Shown: in pieces, positions 29,150 through 36,221 of the stretch | Position numbering within the stretch: position 1 is the stretch's first letter | How the letters are laid out: each line of letters begins with the position of its first letter | Assembly (NCBI RefSeq): GCF_042654365.1 | Contig: NZ_JBHSGG010000040.1 | Span: 37,449 to 101,448 of the forward strand | Source: Coralloluteibacterium thermophilum | GTDB taxonomy: Bacteria > Pseudomonadota > Gammaproteobacteria > Xanthomonadales > Xanthomonadaceae | Length of the DNA: 64,000 nucleotides | Direction: 5' to 3' | Program-made: the position numbers and the translations under genes | The notes under the pieces: model-generated | What the model saw: the letters and a program-made list of their open reading frames with translations, nothing else | Databases searched by the model: none | Told to the model about the DNA's origin: nothing

Positions 29150-30276
29150 TCTACCTGATTACCGGTCAGCCCGGTGCCGGCAAGACCGCCTTCGCGATTA
29201 CCTACTGCCTCGACTTGCAGAAGGCCGGCCGCACGATTTATGCCGCTGGCGTGCCGGGTCTGGACTACGCTGCGACGGGTTTTCGTCCTATTGAGGACGT
29301 GACCCGCTGGTATCACGCTCCTGCAGGCGCGTGGCCCGAGAATCGTCTGACGCCGGCCGGTGTGGCGGTGCCACCCGACTACGAGGGCACAGAGCCGTAC
29401 ATCCCGGACGGTGCGGTGATTCTGCTTGACGAGTGCTACGCGGATTTTCCGGCGACGAACGCCGGCAAGGCGATTCCGCCCCATATCGAATTCATGGCGC
29501 GCCACCGGCATCGCGGTTTCGATTTCGTCCTGATCTCGCAGGGCCACGGCCAGCTGCATTCGTTCTTGAAGCCGCTGGTGCATGAGCACACGCACGTCGT
29601 GGAGAAGTTCAAGGGGATGTGTCGGCTGCGGCGCTGGCCGCGCATCGAGACCAATCCGGACAAGGCGCGCTGCGACGATTCCAAGCCGTGGAAGCGGCCG
29701 GCGTCGGTGTTCAAGCTCTACAAGTCCACGACGGTGGACACCAAGCGTCACCGCCTCCCGATGTGGGCGTGGTGGTTGATGCTCGCGCTGGCTGTGCTGG
29801 GCGGCCTCGTGTACTACATGCAGCATCGGTGGGACGCGCGGATTGACCGATACCGTGGCCAGGACACGTCGACGGCGGGCAGCGACCGCGCGAGTGACCC
29901 GACGCAAGGAGGGGTGCTCGCGGGGGCGTTGACCGGCGGCCCGCCGCCGTCGCTGCGGCAGTCGGACTATGCCGAGTGGCTCACGCCCCGTGTTCCCGGT
30001 CATCCGTGGAGCGCTCCGGCGTACGACAACTTCCCGGTTGTCTCGATGCCGCAGGTCTTCTGCATGAGTACGGCCGAGACCTGCCGCTGCATCACGGAGC
30101 AGGGCACCCGCTACCACGTTGAGGACGCGACGTGCCGCGTCATCGCTCGCGAAGGCACCTACAACCCGTTCAAGCCGCCGCAGCAGTCCCACACGGCGCA
30201 GCGCGCCGATGCGGGGTACTCGGAGCCCTACAGGGCACTTCGCATAACCCCATTTCCGAAGGCTGAACCGGCATGA
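29146..30276 (+). CDS. zot: Zot/pI-like phage assembly ATPase
   Basis: A 376-residue Zonular-occludens-toxin-domain protein, the inner-membrane motor for phage extrusion. Walker A GQPGAGKT is at residues 7-14 and Walker B VILLDECY at 91-98. A single transmembrane helix (MWAWWLMLALAVLGGLVYYM, 206-225) separates the cytoplasmic ATPase from a periplasmic domain with four cysteines. No stop or frameshift interrupts it. It is the best single marker that the element is an inovirus; the name does not imply that it acts as a toxin. Confidence 0.92.
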   Translation: MIYLITGQPGAGKTAFAITYCLDLQKAGRTIYAAGVPGLDYAATGFRPIEDVTRWYHAPAGAWPENRLTPAGVAVPPDYEGTEPYIPDGAVILLDECYADFPATNAGKAIPPHIEFMARHRHRGFDFVLISQGHGQLHSFLKPLVHEHTHVVEKFKGMCRLRRWPRIETNPDKARCDDSKPWKRPASVFKLYKSTTVDTKRHRLPMWAWWLMLALAVLGGLVYYMQHRWDARIDRYRGQDTSTAGSDRASDPTQGGVLAGALTGGPPPSLRQSDYAEWLTPRVPGHPWSAPAYDNFPVVSMPQVFCMSTAETCRCITEQGTRYHVEDATCRVIAREGTYNPFKPPQQSHTAQRADAGYSEPYRALRITPFPKAEPA

Positions 30277-30349
30277 GGGCGCTCGCGTCGTTCAGTTCGG
30301 GGTTCTCGGTGCCGCTCAGGCCCCGTCATCGCAGCCTTGGCGGGCGCCC

Positions 30350-31574
30350 GAGGCCCTGCAAAACTGCGTTTGCAGGCTGCAGCGGGCGCACCTCTGCCTT
30401 CATCGCGCACACCCGCACGGGTCATGGCGCACCAGCCAGACCAGCCGCTTGGCGTTGTACGCCGCGCACTTCAGCAGGATCGCCAGTTCGTTTCTCGCCA
30501 GCGTCATCGCCCGCACGCACTTGCCGCCCAACTGCTCGAGGCCGGCGAACACATGTTCGCCTCTGGCGCGGACGCGGTTGATCGCCTTGTTGCGCGCGTC
30601 CAGTCGCACGCGCCGCTCCTGCCCGGGCTTCGCACGCCGCGCGATGCCGTCCCGCAGCCCGTGGGCCTGCAGCAACTCCCGGTTGGTCTGCGCGTCGTAG
30701 CCTCGGTCGGCCAGCAGCCGCGCGCCGGTGTTGGCGCGGTCCAGCACCTCCTTGAGCGTCTGGCCGTCGTCGGCGTTGGCCGGCGTGACCTTCGCCTGGC
30801 GGATCAGCTTGTAGCGCGCGTCCGCGTTGGCGTGCACCTTGTAGCCGTAGAAGCTCTTGCCGTGCTTCTTGGTCCAGCGCGCGTCGCGGTCGGTGTGCTG
30901 CAGCCGCTTGGCACTCCAGCCCTCGGGCCTGCGGCCTTCGTTGAGCGCTTCGCGCTCGTCCTTGTTCGCCTGGGTCACCGGTGCCTGCACGATGCTGGCA
31001 TCCACGATCTGCCCGCCGCGCGGGATGTAGCCGTGCTGCTGCAACTGCAGGCTCACCGCCTCGAAGATGGCGCGGCCGCCCAGACCGCCTTGGGCCAAGC
31101 GCTGCTTGAAACTCCACAGCGTGCGCGCATCGGGGATGTGCAGTGCTCCGTCCAGGCGGCAGAAGTGCTGGAAGCTCATGCGGTCCAGCACCTGGTACTC
31201 GCAGTCCTCGTCGCTGAGGTTGTACAGCGACTGGATGAACAGCAGCCGCACCATCACCTCGGTGGGGTACGGCGGGCGCCCGCCTTTGCTACGGTCAGCG
31301 CGAGGGCAGGCGGTGTCGACCCGGGCGGCAATGGCCGCGAAGTCGATCAGTTCGTCCATTGCTGCCAGGTTGGCGATGAAGCCGCCGAGCTTGGCTTGGC
31401 GTTGGTCTTGCACGAACAGGTCAGCGCCAGGCTGAGAGCGCCAGAAGGACGAGGGCTTGATGCGCGGGGTGCTCATGGGCGCCATCATGCCGGCTCACGG
31501 GCTGCAAGGGGGAGGGAGGTTTCGAGAAGTGCCCTACAGCATTGCCTCGCCGTCAGCGGGCCGTGCAGGGCCGC
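30350..31574 (-). mobile_element. IS5-family insertion sequence within the prophage
   Basis: A transposase gene with flanking imperfect inverted ends: GAGGCCCTGCA at 30350 and the complement of GCGGCCCTGCA ending at 31574. The size, about 1.22 kb, fits the IS5 family. I find no matching target duplication, so the exact ends are uncertain. It lies between zot and the AT-hook-like gene and does not interrupt a recognisable phage gene. A perfect 8-bp hairpin (30355-30376) sits at the left end. Confidence 0.6.
30400..31476 (-). CDS. IS5-family transposase
   Basis: A 358-residue DDE transposase. The N-terminal helix-rich domain (QPGADLFVQDQRQAKLGGF; GGRPPYPTEVMVRLLFIQSL) precedes the RNase-H-like core with VDASIVQAPV (first Asp), LLADRGYDA (second Asp) and a C-terminal Glu region. 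The KKHGKSFYGYKVHAN motif is typical of the IS5 group. An ATG four codons upstream (31488) could also be the start. The frame is complete, so the element may be active. Confidence 0.9.
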   Translation of the reverse strand: MSTPRIKPSSFWRSQPGADLFVQDQRQAKLGGFIANLAAMDELIDFAAIAARVDTACPRADRSKGGRPPYPTEVMVRLLFIQSLYNLSDEDCEYQVLDRMSFQHFCRLDGALHIPDARTLWSFKQRLAQGGLGGRAIFEAVSLQLQQHGYIPRGGQIVDASIVQAPVTQANKDEREALNEGRRPEGWSAKRLQHTDRDARWTKKHGKSFYGYKVHANADARYKLIRQAKVTPANADDGQTLKEVLDRANTGARLLADRGYDAQTNRELLQAHGLRDGIARRAKPGQERRVRLDARNKAINRVRARGEHVFAGLEQLGGKCVRAMTLARNELAILLKCAAYNAKRLVWLVRHDPCGCAR

Positions 31575-31658
31575 CAAGGGTAGGGGATCACTACCGTGGC
31601 GTGCCGGTCACCATGGCTCCCGGGCAGGTCAGTCGTGCTCGGGAACCGTCCTTCTAAC

Positions 31659-31669
31659 GTAAGTCTCAC
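31659..31669. promoter_or_regulatory. Imperfect palindrome GTAAG-T-CTCAC
   Basis: One mismatch from the GTGAG-N-CTCAC set. It lies 87 bases upstream of the ATG at 31746 and shares the trailing CGAAAT/CGATAT context with the site at 31704. Confidence 0.35.
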
Positions 31670-31703
31670 GAAATGTTGAGCCGACGAACGGCGCATTAAA
31701 TGT

Positions 31704-31722
31704 GTGAGACTCACGATATAAT
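31704..31722 (+). promoter_or_regulatory. Promoter with palindrome GTGAG-A-CTCAC
   Basis: A consensus -10 box TATAAT (31717-31722) is preceded, two bases away, by the perfect palindrome at 31704-31714, which would occupy the promoter spacer. The -35 region is poor. The start codon at 31746 follows an AGGAGG-type site. Occupancy of the palindrome would block RNA polymerase. Confidence 0.55.
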
Positions 31723-31745
31723 GGTTTCCTGCAGGAGGACACGAC

Positions 31746-32030
31746 ATGGCACGCGACACCCTCGACCCCGGAACGCTCGAAATGCCGCTGCAGCGCAAGC
31801 GTGGCCGTCCGCCCAAGCATGGCAGGGCGATGACGGCGACCGAGCGTGCTGCGGCGTACCGCGACCGCCAGCGTGCCGGCTATGGCTCGCGCCGGATCAC
31901 GGTCACTGCCGAGGATTTCCGGCTTCTTTGCGACGTTGAGGCTGTGCTGTTGTCCGCGAAGCGCAAGGGCATGGCTGAGCGCATCGCAGCCCTCGCGGAC
32001 CGCATTGGCTCGATCACTCGTTCAGAGTGA
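31746..32030 (+). CDS. Small basic prophage protein with AT-hook-like motif
   Basis: A 94-residue basic protein with an AT-hook-like RKRGRPPKHG near residues 17-26, then MTATERAAAYRDRQRAGY and a helical C-terminus. The motif and charge indicate nucleic-acid binding. Its gene is flanked by GTGAG-N-CTCAC palindromes (31659, 31704 upstream; 32027 on the stop codon), making it a candidate for the protein that binds them. No named family recognised. Confidence 0.7.
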   Translation: MARDTLDPGTLEMPLQRKRGRPPKHGRAMTATERAAAYRDRQRAGYGSRRITVTAEDFRLLCDVEAVLLSAKRKGMAERIAALADRIGSITRSE

Positions 32031-32037
32031 GCCTCAC
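32027..32037. promoter_or_regulatory. Palindrome GTGAG-C-CTCAC at the end of the AT-hook-like gene
   Basis: Identical to the palindrome on the rep start codon at 25511. Its GAG/TGA region includes the stop codon (32028-32030). Confidence 0.4.
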
Positions 32038-32465
32038 GTAATTCCCCAGCCTTCGCACCGCACCCCGGCCGCCGCCAGCGGCCGCTGCACGCTTCCAGCC
32101 CTGTCTCCGGACCACTGGCGGAGACGCTCTTGATCTGGAGCCTCGGCCGGAGCACGCCTCCCGGCCTGCGCTCATTGAGCCCCAACGCTCCTTGGCTCCC
32201 CAGCCGCCACCCGGAGACCCCCGCTTTTCCCCTCGGCCGGCTGCCCGTTGATCGCCGGCGTTTGTGGAGGGAGACGTCCCGTCTCCCGGAGCAAATGACC
32301 GGCCGCGTTGCCCCTCACGCTGGCGAGCTTGGTGAGTCGCCAGGGCGACTCATGCCGTTCCGCTGTTCTGCCGTTGGGAGTGGGGGCGTGGGGGCCGTCG
32401 GCCCCCACATGCTCTTCGCTAGACTGTCGTTGCTGGCAGGGGGCCAGCATGTGGAGTAGGGCATC
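32031..32465 (+). other. Prophage intergenic region with hairpins (probable origin/packaging region)
   Basis: A 435-base gene-free stretch. Three GC-rich hairpins are clear: CGGCCGC (32066-32072 with 32078-32084); TGAGTCGCC (32333-32341 with 32344-32352, two-base loop); GTGGGGGCC (32388-32396 with 32400-32408, three-base loop). In inoviruses the main intergenic region carries plus- and minus-strand origins and the packaging signal as such hairpins. Which hairpin does what is not resolvable. Confidence 0.55.
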
Positions 32466-32741
32466 ATGAAGCAGGGACCGTTCTTGTTCGGTGTCGGCCT
32501 GATGATCGGCACCGGCTACGCCGCCCTTCAGGGCAACGTGCTCGCGGTCGTTCTCGGGTTCGCCGGGGTGGCCGCCGTTGGGCTCTCGTCGTTCGTCGAG
32601 CGCTCACGACCGGGGCGCCGCTCGGTCGTGCGATCTCGGTCGGTCAGCGCCATCGACATCGAGGGGCCTGACCCAGTGCATGACGGGACGCCAACCATGC
32701 GCGCAGACCCTCGGCGGAAGTCCTCACGCCGTCCGGGCTGA
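32466..32741 (+). CDS. Small prophage membrane protein
   Basis: Ninety-one residues: KQGPFLFGVGLMIGTGYAAL and VLAVVLGFAGVAAVGLSSF form two hydrophobic segments, followed by a strongly basic Arg/Ser-rich tail. No family recognised. It is convergent with, and overlaps by 98 bases, the minus-strand gene ending at 32644, so its 3' part may be shorter in reality. Confidence 0.45.
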   Translation: MKQGPFLFGVGLMIGTGYAALQGNVLAVVLGFAGVAAVGLSSFVERSRPGRRSVVRSRSVSAIDIEGPDPVHDGTPTMRADPRRKSSRRPG

Positions 32742-32892
32742 CGAGCCAGCGTCCGGCCAGCCGCCAGCCGTACCACATGCCGCCGAGCCGGCCGTGGCCG
32801 TGGATCCACCAGTCCCGGTAGTGTTGCGCGCATGGGTTCTGGCGCCGCGCGCTGTGGTCCCAGCACGGCGGCGCCTCGCGTCCGATCATCAT
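32644..32892 (-). CDS. Small prophage protein, DUF3653-like tail
   Basis: Eighty-two residues containing GGMWYGWRLAGRWLVSPDGV, similar to the GW-rich, SPDG-bearing segment of phage DUF3653 regulators; the helix-turn-helix half is missing or diverged. In the excised phage circle this gene follows the repressor, whose stop (TGA) overlaps this ATG as ATGA at 32889-32892. In the prophage the two are separated to opposite ends, so the gene has lost its upstream transcript. Confidence 0.5.
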   Translation of the reverse strand: MMIGREAPPCWDHSARRQNPCAQHYRDWWIHGHGRLGGMWYGWRLAGRWLVSPDGVRTSAEGLRAWLASRHALGQAPRCRWR

Positions 32893-32965
32893 GCGGCGTA
32901 GGCTGGCGCGGCGCAGATCAAGGCTCGGTCGGTTTCGCGGAACAAGCTGCGCAGCCACGTCATGA

Positions 32966-32993
32966 ACTTCGCATAATACATATTATGTAAAAT
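32966..32993 (+). other. dif site / attR
   Basis: Complete 28-bp XerCD recombination site: XerC arm ACTTCGCATAA, centre TACATA, XerD arm TTATGTAAAAT, very close to Xanthomonas dif. It is both the right prophage junction and a probably functional chromosomal dimer-resolution site. GGGNAGGG octamers in the flanking host DNA point toward it from both sides. Confidence 0.9.
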
Positions 32994-33038
32994 TCGGTGA
33001 GCCGGCCGCAGGAGGCGCCGAACGCCGGCTGTGAACTC

Positions 33039-33407
33039 TCATGGCTGGGGCGAGCGCGCCTCCTCGATCAAGAGGCGCAGATCCGGGGGGATCGACATCC
33101 GCTTGAACGGATGGACGTTGGATCCGCCCGTGTTCCCCGCGGGCACGAGTCCGATCGCCGTTTTGGTGGCCGCTCCAGCCAGCCGGAGGACCTGGCCGAG
33201 GCACTCACGGACGGATCGACGACGGCATCCCCAGATGAGCATGCGCCAGTGGACGCGCACATGGTGCAGCGTCGACGCCTGGCCCAGGACATGTGCGCGC
33301 TCGAGGTGCGCGAACGCAGCGCTGGAGTTGCCTGTGCGCTCGGCATCAGATGCTGCAGCGAGCTCTGCATCGACGTAGGGACGGATACGCTTGGAGAAGG
33401 AGGTCAT
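33039..33407 (-). CDS. DUF3703 family protein
   Basis: A 122-residue soluble protein of the DUF3703 family. Landmarks are RIRPYVDAELAAASDAE, then AFAHLERAHVLGQASTLHHV with conserved His, HWRMLIWG and a C-terminal GSNVHPFKRMSIPPDL. Family members are often found beside metal-resistance genes; the function is unknown. Start at ATG 33407 sits just before the conserved N-terminus. It ends 45 bases from dif and is the first host gene on that side. Confidence 0.85.
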   Translation of the reverse strand: MTSFSKRIRPYVDAELAAASDAERTGNSSAAFAHLERAHVLGQASTLHHVRVHWRMLIWGCRRRSVRECLGQVLRLAGAATKTAIGLVPAGNTGGSNVHPFKRMSIPPDLRLLIEEARSPQP

Positions 33408-33926
33408 GGCTGTAAGGGCACCGAATGGATGATTTCGGTCGGATCCCTCGATCCTTCCGGGGTTCAGCAGCCGCGGCCGAGTACATGGGACGCGCCCGGG
33501 GCTCGTCCCGGGAAGAGCAGGATCATGATGCCGGAAGCCGTCCTTCTGGCACCGAGTCATGGCACAGTCGCCTCCCTCGGCCAAGAAACAGTGCCTTGCG
33601 CGGGGAAGTTGCCCTGTGACTTCAAGTAGAGGTCCGGGGCCGGTCCCTCCCCGCCGGTCTACACATCCGCGCGCTGGCGGACGCGGTCCGACGCGGGTAT
33701 GTTCCGATCCGGCCTCACCTGCGCTTGGGGACGCGGATGCACGCCTTGCTCCTTCTGCTGATCGGCTTCGCCTGCCTGGCGCTCGTACTGGGCGTGCTGG
33801 CGGTCGTCTGGGCGTTCGCGCAGGTGGATCCGCCGGCGTCGGCGCCGACGGATGGCGACGCCTGGGCCGGTGCCGCTGCGGTGCGCGGGCAGGCGCGGCA
33901 GCGGAACGGGAGCGGCGGCGTCGGGC
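33408..33926. other. Gene-poor intergenic stretch
   Basis: 519 bases between the DUF3703 start and the flavoprotein stop. It must hold the DUF3703 promoter. A weak plus-strand frame starting at 33737 begins with a hydrophobic segment but runs on into antisense of the flavoprotein gene, so it is not called. One CCCTCCCC octamer lies at 33645. I see no RNA gene or repeat. Confidence 0.5.
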
Positions 33927-35159
33927 TCAGCGGGCCAGAAGGTCCTTCAGCGCCACCGCGGTATCGGCAAGCTGCGCGTCCTGCACGGGAATCCGCTCGC
34001 CGACGAGACGCCGGGCCAGCGCGAACTCCTGCGGCCGGTTGACCGCATCGGCCGCGATCGCGCGGTCGCCGGCCATGTGGAACACCATGAAGGCCCCGTC
34101 CTCCGGGCTGCCGCGGAGCACCTGGCGCTCGGCGTCCCGGGCCAGGCCGACCATCTGCAGCTTGAGGTCGTACTGATCGGACCAGAACCACGGCACGGCG
34201 CGGTGTTCGGCGGGCTTGCCGGCGAGCACGGCGGCGGCCACACGTCCCTGCTCCATGGCGTTGGGCACGGACTCCAGCCGCATGCTGCGGCCGTAGAAGG
34301 CGTTCGCGTGGTAGCTGCAGTCGCCGATGGCGTGGATGTCGGGATCGGACGTGCGCGTCTGGGCGTCGACCACGATGCCGTCGGACACGTCCAGGCCGGC
34401 GGCGGCGGCGAGTTCGGTGTTCGGGACGATGCCGATGCCGACGACGACCAGGTCGGCCGGCAGACGCGTGCCGTCGGCGAGCACGACGGCCTCCGCCCGC
34501 TCTTCGCCTTCAAAGGCGTGCACGCCGGTGCCGAGGCGGAGTTCGACGCCGCGCCGCCGGTGCGCCTCGGCGAAGAAGTCGCACAGCAGGTCGCAGCCGA
34601 CGCGCGGCAGCACGCGCGCCTCGGCCTCGACGACGGTCGTGGCCAGACCCTTCTCGACGGCCACGGCCGCGACTTCGAGCCCGATGTAGCCGCCACCGAC
34701 GATCACCAGCCGGCGCCCGGGCACGAATTCCTCCTGCAGTGCGAGGACATCGTCGATGGTGCGGATGCAGAACACGTTCGGGTGCTCCGCGCCCGGCACC
34801 GACAGCGTGCGGGTGCGGCCGCCGGTCGCCAGCACGAGCTTGTCGTAGGCGATGCGGGTGCCGTCGAACAGGTGCAGCGTGCGGCTCCCGCGGTCGATGG
34901 CCTCGACGCCGATGTCGGGCCGGCAGTCGATGGCGAGGTCGTCCCAGGCCGACTCGGACTTGATGTACAGGGCGTCCTGGCTGCTCTTGCCCGAGAGGAA
35001 GGCCTTGGACAGCGGCGGACGGCGGTACGGCAGATGGCCCTCGTCGCCCAGCAGCACGATGCGGCCATCGAAGCCCTGCTGGCGCAACGCGATCGCGCAT
35101 TCCGCTCCGGCCTGTCCTGCGCCCACGATGACCACCGTGGGTTCCGTCGTCGTGCTCAC
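33927..35159 (-). CDS. FAD/NAD(P)-dependent ferredoxin-reductase-like protein
   Basis: A 410-residue flavoprotein of the rhodocoxin/putidaredoxin reductase family. It has the FAD-binding motif VIVGAGQAGAECAIAL at the N-terminus, PYRRPPLSKAFL, ATGGRTR, the NAD-binding motif VIVGGGYIGLEVAA, and IHAIGDCS for flavin. The C-terminal reductase domain contains WFWSDQYDLKLQ. Such enzymes pass electrons from NAD(P)H to a [2Fe-2S] ferredoxin for a P450 or dioxygenase; no partner lies nearby. The GTG at 35159 has a GAGGAAG site; a further GTG is at 35189. Confidence 0.9.
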   Translation of the reverse strand: MSTTTEPTVVIVGAGQAGAECAIALRQQGFDGRIVLLGDEGHLPYRRPPLSKAFLSGKSSQDALYIKSESAWDDLAIDCRPDIGVEAIDRGSRTLHLFDGTRIAYDKLVLATGGRTRTLSVPGAEHPNVFCIRTIDDVLALQEEFVPGRRLVIVGGGYIGLEVAAVAVEKGLATTVVEAEARVLPRVGCDLLCDFFAEAHRRRGVELRLGTGVHAFEGEERAEAVVLADGTRLPADLVVVGIGIVPNTELAAAAGLDVSDGIVVDAQTRTSDPDIHAIGDCSYHANAFYGRSMRLESVPNAMEQGRVAAAVLAGKPAEHRAVPWFWSDQYDLKLQMVGLARDAERQVLRGSPEDGAFMVFHMAGDRAIAADAVNRPQEFALARRLVGERIPVQDAQLADTAVALKDLLAR

Positions 35160-35380
35160 CTTCGTCTTCCTCGTCTGTCTCTCGTGCACGCCCAGCGTGC
35201 GGGGCGCGGCATGCTACGCGATCCTGGAGTGTCGGTGTGGCGGTGCGAACGGGCCGTCGGCAGCTGCCCGTCCGTCGCCCCGCCCTGCCCCGCATCACGC
35301 GGCCGCAACGGCCGTCGCGCTTCCTTCTTCATCTTCTTCCCGCGGGCCGGCCGCGGGATGCGATCCGGAGGCTGCGCGCA

Positions 35381-36205
35381 GTGCGCATCATCTCGCTCTC
35401 GACCATCCCGCCGCGCTTCGGCCTGCTGGACGCGACGCTGGACAGCCTGCTCCGCCAGCGGCCCCGGGTGGATGCCGTCCGTCTCTACGTGCCGCGCCGC
35501 TATCGCCGCTTTCCGGACTACGACGGCCGTGCGCCGGCGGTGCCTGCGGGCGTCGACGTCGTCCGCATCGACGACGATCTCGGGCCCGCCTCGAAGGTGC
35601 TCTTCGCCGTGCGCGAGTTCCGCGGAACCGACGCCCGGATCCTCTTCTGCGACGACGACAAGCTCTTCGCGCCTGGCTGGGCGGCGAGGCTCTTCGACGA
35701 GCAGGCGGCCCGTCCCGACGAGGCCGTCGCCCTGGTCGGCAAGTCCATCGGACCGGTCGGCGCCCGTACCGCCCTGCGTCGGCCGCAGGCGCGGCGTGCG
35801 CGGGGATTCGACGCCGACTACCTGATGCGCAAACTGCGCCAGCGCGTCCGCACGCGCCTGCTCGGCCAGGACGTCCCCCGGGCGATGCGCAGGCCGGTCG
35901 CGGAAGCGGGCTACGTGGACGTGCTGCAGGGCCTGGGCGGCGCGGTGGTGCGCCCGCACTTCTTCGACGCGACAGCCTTCGACATCCCCGAGGTGCTGTG
36001 GGCGGTGGACGACTACTGGCTGTCCGGGATGCTGGCGGCCCGCGGCGTTCCGATCTGGCTGCCGGCCGGAATGGAGCTTCCGGCGCCGTCCCGTGCCGAC
36101 GACGTCGATTCGCTCTACGACGCGGTCATCGAAGGCGTCGATCGCGACGGCGCGAACCAGCGCTGCATCGCCTACATGCGGGAACGCTTCGGCGTCTGGA
36201 CGTGA
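35381..36205 (+). CDS. Glycosyltransferase-like protein
   Basis: A 274-residue protein resembling family-2-type glycosyltransferases (GT-A fold). The N-terminus VRIISLSTIPPRFGLLDATL is a typical first strand-helix, SKVLFAVREF precedes the acidic metal-binding motif ILFCDDDKLF, and VLWAVDDYWLSGML fits the acceptor-side segment. No membrane helices. The GTG at 35381 is used, with GGAGG upstream; the donor and acceptor are unknown. It stands alone between divergent or convergent genes. Confidence 0.7.
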   Translation: MRIISLSTIPPRFGLLDATLDSLLRQRPRVDAVRLYVPRRYRRFPDYDGRAPAVPAGVDVVRIDDDLGPASKVLFAVREFRGTDARILFCDDDKLFAPGWAARLFDEQAARPDEAVALVGKSIGPVGARTALRRPQARRARGFDADYLMRKLRQRVRTRLLGQDVPRAMRRPVAEAGYVDVLQGLGGAVVRPHFFDATAFDIPEVLWAVDDYWLSGMLAARGVPIWLPAGMELPAPSRADDVDSLYDAVIEGVDRDGANQRCIAYMRERFGVWT

Positions 36206-36221
36206 CGCGCCGGGAACGCGG

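Larger units (their letters stand above)
24835..32993. mobile_element. Filamentous (inovirus) prophage integrated at dif
   Basis: An 8.1-kb element bounded by a hybrid attachment site (24835-24862) and a complete dif site (32966-32993). Lower and more variable GC, phage gene order repressor / Rep / ssDNA-binding protein / small membrane protein / major coat / terminator / pIII-like / pVI-like / Zot, and no integrase gene all indicate an inovirus that uses host XerCD. An IS5-family element (about 1.2 kb) is inserted after zot, so the original phage genome was near 6.9 kb. All structural and replication genes read rightward and look intact. Confidence 0.92.

Noticed and set aside
29146..30276. 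Zot as an enterotoxin
   Set aside because: The Walker A/B ATPase and single transmembrane helix fit phage pI assembly; nothing here supports toxin activity.
33737..34042. Plus-strand frame starting with a hydrophobic segment (MHALLLLLIGFACLALVLG)
   Set aside because: Most of its length is antisense to the well-supported flavoprotein gene, its C-terminal part is low-complexity, and no ribosome site precedes it.
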